From Aphelocoma coerulescens (lineage: Eukaryota > Chordata > Aves > Passeriformes > Corvidae), in contig NC_091023.1 of assembly GCF_041296385.1 (NCBI RefSeq), positions 26,909,924-26,973,923 on the forward strand: 64,000 nt of DNA. Direction: 5' to 3'. The notes beneath the pieces were generated by a model, which did not search any database, was not told the DNA's origin, and saw nothing but the letters and a program-made list of their open reading frames with translations. Made by a program: the position numbers and the translations under genes. Position 1 is the stretch's first letter, and each line of letters starts with the position of its first letter. Positions 40,701-52,972 of this stretch are shown one piece after another.

Positions 40701-41196
40701 AGCAGGCGGGCCGTACCTCGGGCTCGGAGGGAGCCTGAGAAGGAGCCTGAGGGGAAGTCTGAGGCAGAGACGGGTGGGAGGGCCAGGTCGTCCTCCCGCG
40801 GCGGAGCCCGAGCGGCTTTGTTCGCCGCGCGCCACCCACCGGCCCTGGTCCCGGCCCGACCGGCCCGCCATCCCCGCCCGGCGGACCCTCAGGGCCGGTC
40901 CACGCACTCGAGCCTGACACGTCCCGGCCTCCCCAGCCGAGCACTGACGGACCCAGCGGTCGCCGGGACTGACCTGCCGAGCTGTGCGCCATGCGCAGCA
41001 CGGGACCCAACGTGGCGAAGGAGCCCAGGGCCTCGCAGCGGCCCTGCTCGCGCACGGCGAACACCTCCACCCTACAGCTGGCCGCCGTGCTGGCCACGAA
41101 CAGCACGTCTTGGCCGCAGCAGAAGTGCGCCGGTTCTTGCTTGCAGGGCACTACTCGCTGCGACCCGAAAGGGTGCAGGTTGTAAAGCTGCACCAT
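22757..41196 (-). CDS. HPS3: HPS3, BLOC-2 complex subunit, complete, 17 coding exons
   Basis: HPS3 joins HPS5 and HPS6 in BLOC-2, which steers cargo to melanosomes and platelet dense granules; human mutations cause Hermansky-Pudlak syndrome 3. Exons in transcript order: 41196-40974, 40128-39640, 38383-38197, 37221-37136, 35424-35232, 34966-34885, 33108-32954, 31447-31339, 31128-30947, 30601-30424, 29778-29548, 27846-27661, 26512-26324, 25790-25683, 25327-25121, 24098-24008, 22884-22757. They sum to 3,024 nt (1,007 aa; human 1,004). The start [13 protein letters not shown] matches the human start, and the tail [15 protein letters not shown] matches the human end. The clathrin-binding motif LLDFE of human HPS3 reads VLDFE (residues 174-178). 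No frameshift or stop is present. Introns carry several CR1 copies. The gene starts in a CpG-rich region and converges on CP. Confidence 0.96.
31690..31827 (-). mobile_element. CR1 LINE 3' end, in HPS3 intron 7
   Basis: The plus strand begins 'aatcatagaatcat', the complement of the CR1 terminal ATTCTATG repeats, then runs through 'cttaaagatcatctagttct' and 'gcccagggccttatccaacc', the standard 3' UTR text of CR1. About 140 bp remain; the element is heavily 5'-truncated. Confidence 0.85.
33700..34120 (-). repeat. Possible degraded retroelement, in HPS3 intron 6
   Basis: This block is GC-richer than the AT-rich intron around it. On the minus strand it contains phrases such as 'catgggctacagtccctcag' and 'gtccctgccccagtgtgga' that resemble avian LTR sequence. 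I cannot define termini or a target duplication, so the family is uncertain. The short reading frames here (33,689-33,916 and 33,920-34,114) have no recognisable product. Confidence 0.3.
36050..36608 (+). mobile_element. CR1 LINE 3' fragment, in HPS3 intron 4
   Basis: A plus-strand CR1 copy. It opens with 'caaccataccctgggatgca', passes 'ggcaccacaatacaggaagg' and 'agggtggttgggcactggaa', and ends in the diagnostic double octamer 'ttctatgattctatga' at about 36,593-36,608. About 560 bp are kept. Frames overlapping it on either strand are by-products of the repeat. Confidence 0.9.
37690..38015 (+). mobile_element. CR1 LINE fragment, older, in HPS3 intron 3
   Basis: The plus strand carries CR1 phrases 'gccaggggaggtccagactt', 'gaacaggtttcctagagagg' and 'gcagatcccttccaagtgaa'. 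It is more diverged than the copy at 36,050 and lacks a clean terminal octamer repeat. Confidence 0.75.
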
Positions 41197-41445
41197 ATTC
41201 CCGAAAACTTCGGCCGCAGCAGCGGAGACAGCACTCGCCGGCTCTTGGGGCGGCGCCCTGCACTTCCGCGGTGGGCAGAGGTGCCTCCGGGCGGCGCTGT
41301 GCGAGGGCGGGTGCGGCCGGCAGAGTGCGGCTGCCCCGGGGCAGGTACCCTCGTACGAGGTTCGGTGTGGCCTTAGCGTGACTCCGTTGCTGTGTGAGCA
41401 CTGCCGGGAATCCTCCGTCATGGCAGAGCAGCGCTGTACACTGGC
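40560..41445. promoter_or_regulatory. HPS3: CpG-rich HPS3 promoter and first exon
   Basis: GC content and CpG density rise sharply over this stretch compared with the AT-rich DNA on both sides. It covers HPS3 exon 1 (40,974-41,196), its 5' flank and the start of intron 1. Such islands mark broadly expressed promoters. Long overlapping frames on both strands here (for example 40,384-40,917, 40,636-41,421 and 40,818-41,381) come from the lack of stop codons in GC-rich DNA; only the 41,196-start frame is HPS3. Confidence 0.7.
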
Positions 41446-42170
41446 GGAGCTCTCGAGTGGGGAGATAAACTGGAAGTGATCCTTGAGGAGCGTGAGACGG
41501 ACTGGGAACGGTGGCTGATAAATGGAAGACCTTGCTGACGGGTGTTTGGTCGGTGGTTTGTGTGCGGATCGGCTTTCACTCGGGCACGGCTTGGAGCAGC
41601 TACCGTTGGCAGCAGCGTGCCTAATGCCTTAGGCTGTTGAAACCTAGGTTCTTTCAGGCTCCCAGAGGCAAAACCAGAGCCTTTTTTGTATTTAAATACA
41701 GCAATTCTTTCTTAATAACAAAAAAAAAAAAGAAAAATCACACCCCAACCAACAAACCCCCCCAAACAAAAGCCTAGTTATTTCACAGAATAGTCCCACT
41801 TGTAAGGGATCCACAAGGATCACTAAGTCCAACTCTCAGCTGAATGGCCTTATGGGGATTGAAACCACAACCTTGGTGTTGTTAGCACCATGCTCTAACC
41901 AACGGGGTCAGCACTTTTTACATAAGCCAAGTGTCCCATGATAGAGCTGCTTCCAATCTGTCTCTAAAGCTTTATTCATGTGACCATACTGGTAAAGGAT
42001 ATTAATTTTTTTTTTTTTTACTAGGCCAATGTAGGAAGGTAAAAATTACCATGCACTTTTAAAGCAGGTAACAGATCCACTAGCAAAACCTGCCATCTCA
42101 AATGGTCCTTCCCTCATGAATACACACATTAATAGTGAAGAAGAAAAAGCAGCAGTATAATCTCTGGAAC
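41446..42170. other. HPS3 - tubulin spacer
   Basis: Apart from the SINE at 41,783-41,914, this 0.7-kb interval holds the HPS3 5' flank and sequence past the tubulin 3' end. There is an A-rich stretch at 41,719-41,735 and a T-run near 42,007-42,019. No other gene is seen. Confidence 0.5.
41783..41914 (-). mobile_element. tRNA-Ile-derived SINE with CR1 tail (TguSINE1-like)
   Basis: On the minus strand, 41,914-41,845 reads like a decayed tRNA-Ile: GTTGGTTAGAGCATGGTGCT, then AACACCAAGGTTGTGG and CAATCCCC. It runs on into a CR1-type 3' tail (41,844-41,783) with 'gatccttgtggatccctt' and a final attctgtg octamer. A tRNA head plus a LINE tail is the standard SINE structure, and a tRNA-Ile/CR1 SINE is known from zebra finch and other passerines. 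The A and B boxes are mutated and the anticodon position reads AAC, so this is a fossil insertion and not a tRNA gene. Confidence 0.75.
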
Positions 42171-42176
42171 TTTATT
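42171..42176 (-). promoter_or_regulatory. Alpha-tubulin polyadenylation signal (AATAAA)
   Basis: Plus-strand tttatt at 42,171-42,176 is AATAAA on the minus strand, 78 nt beyond the tubulin stop codon. The short 3' UTR this implies is normal for tubulin genes. Confidence 0.65.
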
Positions 42177-42253
42177 TAGAAACACATTTGAAAACAAACA
42201 GGGTTCTGCAATTTTTTTTTTTGGTAAATACATTTTTCCAGGCTTTAGTTTTC

Positions 42254-46142
<3,889 letters not shown>

Positions 46143-46255
46143 GGTGCCTTGCTAAGATGACGAACTCCGGCTGCGCCACAAAACGTCCGTCGCCGCCACT
46201 GACCGACACCAACTGCCGACCGTTAACCGCCTCAAACCCCTCGCCTCAAGTGCTG

Positions 46256-46510
46256 GCTCTCCATTGGCCCTTACCCGCGTGGGCTACGCAGGAGCGAAGA
46301 CCGTTGATTGGCCCCTCTCCTCAGCTTCTGACTTCCCATTGGCCATTACCCGCGCGGATTGGGCGCGAGGGAAGGTCTCTGATTGGCCGAGGGCGCTCTT
46401 CTCCCGGCGAGGGGGAAGACTGCCACCAGTTGGGGGCGTGTCCAGGGGCGGGGCTTGAGCGGCACGGGGCGGGGCTGGGTGTGTGCGTCCTGCCCTCTGG
46501 AGGCGGGAAA
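46256..46510 (-). promoter_or_regulatory. CCAAT-rich putative alpha-tubulin promoter
   Basis: Four GGCCAAT motifs on the minus strand lie within about 135 bp (near 46,261, 46,308, 46,337 and 46,382), 115-250 bp upstream of the proposed ATG, in GC-rich DNA with GGGGCGGGG runs near 46,445-46,480. This is typical of an NF-Y and Sp1 driven promoter. The motifs are seen; the assignment to the tubulin gene is inferred from distance and orientation. It may once have served HLTF on the other strand as well. Confidence 0.45.
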
Positions 46511-46559
46511 CGCCATCTGGGGTGCCGGGGGTTTGCTACGTAGGCTTTGAGTAAAAATG

Positions 46560-47570
46560 AGGTGGTACCACAGTGCTAAGCTGTTTTAATATGTAAACGT
46601 GATCTATACTGGTTATGATGATATAAAAGTACTACTTCCTGTAGTCTCTCCCGATAGTAAAAGGATACAGATCTGCTTTCCCAGTGGGGATTTACTTGAT
46701 AGAAATACAAAACTGGAGTGGTATTGTCATTACTGTGCCACTCCATGAGCAGTGAGCACACTTTCCATTCCCTGCTTTTGAGTAGGCAGATTCACTTTGG
46801 CACTTCTGGAATTTGTGTGACTAACTCCTCAAACCAGCTGAGGAAGGGGGAGGAGACAGGTGCCTTTTTGCTTACATGCTCAGAATGAAATATTACTGTC
46901 TGAGAATGTCAAAGTGCCAAATAAAGAAATTTATTGCTCTTGAAGTATAAGAACACTAGGGTATTCCAAAGAAATAGGTCAAAATATAACATCTTCACCC
47001 CTTTGAACATTAGTGTTATTTACAGGTTTTCTAAGACAACAAGAAGGAAACCCTTGTTGATTTTTCAGGATACCGGAAGATCAATGAGATATGGTCAGAA
47101 TCTTTTTTAGAAGGTTGTTGTTTATCTTCCTGAAGAATACAGGATGAAAAAATTATTTGAAAAATGTTCAGTAATTATTTAGAGCTAAATTATTAACTGA
47201 GTATGACTTGAATTTCTTTACTTAAAATAGAAAGCAATCTTAACTATAAATAGTGTCACGTCCACAGTATTGTTGCTACTTGAACAGCTGCCATATGAAA
47301 ATTGCTTATTCCTATTAGGCATTGTGTTGAGGTACTTTTAAGTTGTAATTACCATTTTTCCAAGTAAGATTACTCTTAATATATTTTGAAATAGTAGGTC
47401 AGAATTTTCTGTAGTATGGGGCAGCTTGTGTTTTTATGTATTGTAGGCCATATCCTCATTGTGTATCAAGTGTTCTGACTGCATTTTGATCAATTGAACT
47501 GTTTTGATGCATGAGCGCTCAGAGTGCTTCCTGTATGGAAATCTCTGGGTTTAAGTATGTTTCTATATTT
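46560..47570. other. Stretch without recognised genes
   Basis: AT-rich DNA between the GC-rich promoter and the first HLTF relic. The N-terminal two thirds of HLTF (HIRAN domain and helicase motifs) would be expected upstream of 47,571, but I recognise none of it here or elsewhere in the window. Confidence 0.5.
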
Positions 47571-47753
47571 GCAAATGATAAAACTCTTGAAGAATTGCGT
47601 GAGGCATTACCGAGTAAAATTAAGTTGGTTCTGAGCTCTGGTTCAGATGAAGAACGCACAGTTTGCTTGGAATCATTGACTCTTCCTGTGATAACACACT
47701 GTGCACATATGTTTTGTAAACCGTGTATTTTTGAAGTCCTCATAAATGAACAA
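47571..47753 (+). pseudogene. HLTF: HLTF relic 1: first half of the RING domain
   Basis: The frame reads LEELREALPSKIKLVLSSGS and then PVITHCAHMFCKPC, clearly the HLTF segment before and within the RING finger. The first zinc-binding Cys (human DEECAIC) is Arg here (CGC at 47,655-47,657). The left edge (ttgcaaatgat) has no AG acceptor; the right edge keeps only a poor donor (gttggt). An upstream ATG makes the frame look like a 111-residue ORF (47,511-47,846), but its ends are intron sequence. Confidence 0.9.
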
Positions 47754-50700
47754 GTTGGTTATTCTATGGTTAAAAGTTACCGTAATAGCTATTCGAAAGC
47801 AATGAACTGCTATCACCAGAAGGCCATCTGGCTATTGTTCTTTTAAATCATGGTGAAGAGTGCAAACAGTTATCAGCTGGCTTTTAAAAACTCTTGGCCT
47901 GAAGTCAATCTATGGAGAGAGTAGCTGTCAAACTGAACAATGGTAAGGTCCATCAGTATTTTCAAAAGCTTGTTCTGTAGTTCTTACCTTACTTTTTCCT
48001 TCCTCCTGGGGTAAAAGTGTGCACTGTTGTATGCCTCCTTATGGCTGGGTGCCTCTTCACTGCTTCTATGGGATGTGATGCACGTAGATATTATTGTGCT
48101 TAAAAGAGACCAAAGCTGTGTATTGGAAGTGGACTGTTGAATTAAAATCATGTCTACACTCCTTTTTCCAAGCTGATAAATTTTGACAGTGGGCCATCTT
48201 TATGGCCCTTCTCTGGGCTCTATCCAGAAAAAACTTGCGGATGAGTATACTTTAACTGCTCTTTTGAAAACCATAGTATTTATTTTTCTTGTGTGCTTCT
48301 AAGTTATACTTTTCCTTTTTGTTTGCCCTTTTCTTTCTAGGGCAATATAATGGCATGGTAGTCTCACCATCTGTATCCAGCGCTGCTGCACTTACTCTTG
48401 GGAATTGTTCTGCCTCCTCTTCAGCCAGAATAGAGCTGCAAATGTTAGCACAAACCTGGGTGGTGTTCTTTATTAGGAACAAGCAGGGATAGATTAGTCC
48501 CTGCTTGTGCATAGTCAGTCAACCTAAGAAGACAGAGGTGGCAAGTGTGGTCTGTCTGGCTTCTGGACTGACATTGTTCCATTGCCACATACACAAAATT
48601 TTGATGCAGCTATCCCACTCTATAGAGTTCCTGAGAAATTTGTGGGAAACTAATGAAGGAAAGAGCACTTGCAGAGGCCTTTTTCCAGTGCAGAGGTTCT
48701 TGATGTGTCTGTAGCAGTCAGTGCCTCTACTGAACCTTCTGGTGCTTTTAACATGCAAGAAATAAACTGGGTTATGATGTGATGAAATTATCATCATTAT
48801 ATACTACTTGAATGTAAAGTCCAATTACTTACTATGTTTTGCATAGAAAGGACCATGGAATCTCCAGAACTACTGCCTTTGTCCAACCCCATGTTATCTA
48901 TAGATTGCTTTCATAGTAGTGAAGCCTGAACAGAGGTGGGTGTGCATTCTGCTCTTTTGAACTATCATAAGTTTCTAAAACAGTGAGTGAATAAGCCTTT
49001 CTTACCTTCAAAATGATTCCTGATTTCAGTCAATTACCAAGGAGGTTTTTGCAGCTTTTAGCCAAAACTCTGACATGCATCTAAATCCCAGCGTTGCGGA
49101 ATTCACTGTTTCCACATGATAGGTATTAGTCCTAGTACTGCATCTGAGCTGGGTAGTTTCTGTGCCTGAATGGCTACAATGCAAATCTCTCCTAGTAAAA
49201 AACGTGGGAAAGCACTTTAGGTATCACCTTGAAAACAAAGGAGACCAACAAACTGCATACCCTCTCCCCAAAGCAGCTCGGGTTCAAACATGATTCTTCC
49301 AGGCAAGATAATGGTTGCCATTATTAATACAAATGACAGCATTAAATCATCAGTGAGACATGAAATGTGAAGCTGCAAACACAAAACTGCTGAGTAAAAA
49401 GTTTGGCCTGTCATTGTATTACGAATTTGGCAGTTGTTTTATCTTTCTAATGCTAACCTAAAAGCATTTACCGAGATTGGAAAAACTTCTTAGTACTTAA
49501 CAGCTTGAGAGTTAACACGACCTTCATTTCAGTCTTCTGTTGAGACTAAATTTAGAGTTGCGCAAGTAAGTAAAGATCCTATGCAGAAGTAAGATCTCTA
49601 CAGAAATCTCATGTCTTTGTGTATCAACTGCATTCTTATAAAAGCTTGCCAGATATGCATTCAAACATTTTTTCTTCTTCTAGCTGTTCATTGTGAGACA
49701 TTTCTTGTCATTTTCATATGCTTTTACCGTTAGTCTTCAGTACCTGTGTTGGCATTGTTCAGCTGACTTTTGTGTTTTGTTTATAATTACAGTACTAAAG
49801 TGGATAAGGGATGCAGAAAGATGCGAGCTTTTTTAAAAAAAAGAAAAAAGTTTTTATGAGCACTGTTAGGATTTTTTTTTTTCCAGAAGACTTTTTTTCA
49901 CATTTAATAGAATTAATTTATTTTGTCTTGTCACTGGAGGATTTTTGGTTTGCTGCCAAATCAGGAATGGCTCATTCGTTCACTGCCAAATCAGGAATGG
50001 CTCATTCATTCAGTACATTTGGAAAACTGTTATTTCAAATTTGTGTTAAGATTCTGTCTCTCAAAAGGATGCCTTTACTGCTGCAATAAATTAAAATATC
50101 TGCCAGTCTCTTTAATTGACTAGTGACTCATTCCAGATTAGCAGCCCCCAGTATTCATGTGCTTTGTGAGGTCTGCTTTGTAGCCTCTTTAAAGATGCCT
50201 TGGTTCCGTGGTCAGATTTCTGTAATTTTAAAGGGTTGCTCTGTTAGGCAGAAGTTTTTCACGTCTGTCATTTTTGCTTCACAAAGTTGTCCATTTGTAC
50301 AGTGCACACAGTCTTCTGTTAAATTTTGTGAGTAGTCCTATGACAGTGCTATTGTATAAATTTTGCTTTACCTAGAATATACTTCAGAGAAAAAGGCTTT
50401 TGGTGTTAAATTATGTCTCATTTCATGTGTCTGTTGAGGAAAAAGAGAAGGTACCCCGTGTCTGGTCCTGACAAAGCATATTTCATCAGGCTGCTATTAT
50501 TTCTGTGCAGGCTTTGAAGAAAAAGGGTAAAAGGTCATTCTTTGTTTGTAACTAAGAAAGATATTGTCTTTGAAAGATGGTTTATTTCTTTCATATTTTA
50601 AATAGTCTCACTCCCATAGCCCAAATATATCCTTGCTCTAAAACTCTGAGCTATTTATTTCAATATAAATATGCTCAGAAAGAAGACCACTTCGCTTTTA

Positions 50701-50948
50701 AGGAAGGCTGAGTATTTATAAAATGTGTAGTGTTCATGTCATGTTAATGTTCTTGCAAATGAAATATTTTGACTGTCATGTCAGAAATGACAAAGTGTGG
50801 GACAAGAATGAATCCTTGAGGATTTTTTTTACACGAACATCAATATAATAAATGCATAAAAGGTGCTTTGTAAAGGTGATATTTATCATTCACTATAAAT
50901 AACTAGATTTAATATGTTTCTTTTAATGTTGTTTGGGCTTTTTCATAG
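47754..50948. other. Fossil HLTF intron with small repeats
   Basis: No coding segment recognised. A short minus-strand CR1-like phrase (ggcccttctctgggctctat near 48,207) and a 30-bp tandem duplication at 49,953-50,012 are the visible structures. The frame at 48,252-48,512 (minus) has no recognisable product. Confidence 0.45.
49953..50012. repeat. 30-bp tandem duplication
   Basis: A 30-bp unit starting ctgccaaatcaggaatggct at 49,953 is repeated immediately at 49,983 with one or two differences, suggesting a recent duplication. Confidence 0.85.
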
Positions 50949-51071
50949 CCAAACACCCTCCCTGCAGGAGTGAGCTTCAAGTAGACAACTTAGTGGAACG
51001 GTCCCCTAGAGGAGGAAAGAGGCTCCAGTAATGGAAAGAAGCCTGATCAGGAGTGGATATCTAGCTCAAAG
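50949..51071 (+). pseudogene. HLTF: HLTF relic 2: end of the RING domain and linker
   Basis: The acceptor ttttcatag is kept. The codons for PNT are followed by a deletion of about 7 nt that removes one of the last RING cysteines and shifts the frame. The shifted frame reads CRSELQVDNLVER (human CRNDIHEDNLLEC). A further 1-nt insertion then moves to a third frame reading LEEERGSSNG and DQEWISSSK (human ..MEWTSSSK). The indel sizes are judged against the remembered human protein. Two frameshifts make this exon non-coding. Confidence 0.85.
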
Positions 51072-52494
51072 GTGCTATTGTGTTTTATTTAGCTTTCATT
51101 ATTAGCTTTCATTATGGTTTTGTAGAGCATACTCTATAACTGTGTAAATATACTGAACGTATTATGCATATGGATAACATTCTTCAAGTTATTGTTTAGA
51201 AGTCTGTCCAGCATGTCTAGCCAGCACAGAAGAAAATGGGTACTAAAATCATATGACAAGCAAATTTTGCAGCAGGGAAACAAGACAAAAAGAATACCAG
51301 TTGTAATGTGATGCTGGTCATTGTTCAGTATGTAGATGTGTGTTAATTAAATAAAACTTCTAGTAAAGAGCTTTGCCTTTTGTTTCAGTTTCTGAAGATA
51401 GAGCAGATTTATAACCACTGAAACTTATTGGAATCTTAATTTATTTTTGGAAACAAAATCTAAAGAAATCCTTCTTTCTTAAATCTTATTTAAACAATAT
51501 ATATTCTGCTCTAGAGGGGAAAACTAAATGGGCATATGTTCAATACAATGCTTATCAGGAAAAACATTGTGATATTGTTATTTTACTTGGTAGACTTGTT
51601 TCTCAAGGTCTGCCACATCATTTTTCTTTGCCTCACTCTCATTTGCTGCCGGAATTTGTATCTTCCTGCTCATACTTTGACCTTTTTGTTTTGAGATGGC
51701 TTTTCTGAAACATTAAGTTTTTAACTTTTTATGAAGAAATTGTTCTTTCACATGCTGGTTACAAATTTATTCCCTAAAAATCTTTTTGTGGGGACCTAAG
51801 AACTCATTTCAGGCATTATGATCTAGAATAAATCAAGATTTTAATTATTTTCTTTTTTAGCTGGTGCAGTTACTTGCATTCTCTAGTTAGTTCTTTACCT
51901 CCTAATAGCTAAACCTTACTGAGAAAACGAACAGTGTTCTTCTGCCTCAAAATCCCATTCCTTGTCCTTTTGTTCTCATGCTGGTTCCAAGAGAGCTTCT
52001 GGTGCCTCCTTATCCCCTGTCATACCTAGCCAAGGGTCTTGCATATCTTATTTGCCTCACTATTTGTGGGGGAAGCCTTTCTCGCTTCTTGAGTATTGCT
52101 ATGGTAGAGCACTTGCCTTGGGGCTGTCCACTGCTTAAGCCTTATTTTCTGAAGTTCCAGTACTTTGTTCCTATTTTCCATATACCCTGGAGATAGGGGA
52201 CTTGCAGACTTCTGACAATGTGAAGTGTGTTTGGAAAATTGGCTGTGAATCCTCTTTCCCAAAGCACTCTCAATCACCCTGTAGTTTGTGACCATTAAAA
52301 ATGCTGAACCCTTAGTTTCCTATGGAAATTAAAAGGAAGCCTACCCACAGAATTCAAGATTAGTTAATTTAAAAGGTATTATTGAACAGTGATTTCTCTC
52401 AATTGATGTGAACTTTATCAAAGCCATCTGTAGGAATGGACTCCAGCCAAGTCAGAATAAGTTCATTTTGGATAAATGCTTTATTTGATTTCGG

Positions 52495-52607
52495 ATAAAC
52501 GTATTTATGCATGCTTCAGTAGAACTACGGAGGGATAGTCCAGCAGCTAAATGTCTGGTTGTTTCTCAGCTTACAACTTTCTTGTCACTGATAGAAAACC
52601 CCTTGAA
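52495..52607 (+). pseudogene. HLTF: HLTF relic 3: MHA..LVVSQ segment
   Basis: The open frame reads INVFMHASVELRRDSPAAKC and then LVVSQLTTFLSLIENPLK (human INALMHALTDLRKKN.. and LVVSQFTTFLSLIEIPLK). The donor (aa|gtaagt) is intact and in the correct phase for relic 4. The acceptor has changed from the expected ttcag to ttcgg, so this exon could not be spliced normally. Confidence 0.9.
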
Positions 52608-52786
52608 GTAAGTAGAATTGATGTTATTTTCAATAAATGTGTTTTTATGGTGTTTTAGAAAGACCTCTTAAAGGAAACAGAATTTTACATACACATTTCA
52701 AAGCAGAGATTAGGCTTTTATTGTATTTATTTCCTGTTGTCACTGAAAATGGATTGTTAAATTGAACATTTTTACTTTCTCTTTAG

Positions 52787-52972
52787 AGAATCGGGGTTTG
52801 CCTTTACTCATTTGGATGGATCAGTGCCACAGAAGAAAAGAATGGAAGCAATTTGTTGTTTCCAAAGCAACCAAGCAGGGTCCTGAACTATAATGCTTTT
52901 GTCTGTGAAAGCGGGTGGAGTTGGATTAAATCTGACAGCAGCTTTCCGAGTGTTTTTAATGGGTCCCATGAG
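52787..52972 (+). pseudogene. HLTF: HLTF relic 4: helicase C lobe with premature stop
   Basis: After a good acceptor (tttctctttag) the frame reads ESGFAFTHLDGSVPQKKR, then an in-frame TGA at 52,884-52,886, then TIMLLSVKAGGVGLNLTAAF (human TIMLLSLKAGGVGLNLSAAS). The right end reads gtcccatgagtaac, where a donor G-GTGAGT would be expected; the GT is gone. Two independent disabling changes lie in a segment that is otherwise well preserved. Confidence 0.92.

Noticed and set aside
40384..40917. Long plus-strand frame opposite HPS3 exon 1
   Set aside because: It lies in a CpG-rich region where stop codons are rare, and its Pro/Arg/Ala-rich translation resembles nothing. HPS3 on the other strand explains the conservation.
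40636..41421. 261-residue minus-strand frame read as one protein
   Set aside because: Only the 41,196-40,974 part is HPS3 exon 1. The rest is 5' flank and intron read through, and the splice donor at 40,973 is clear.
41845..41914. Functional tRNA-Ile gene
   Set aside because: The A and B boxes are mutated, the 5' half of the acceptor stem does not pair, and it is fused to a CR1 tail.
47511..47846. A small intact RING protein
   Set aside because: The ATG and the C-terminal part are intron sequence, and the first RING Cys and the last Cys pair are missing. It is an HLTF exon relic.
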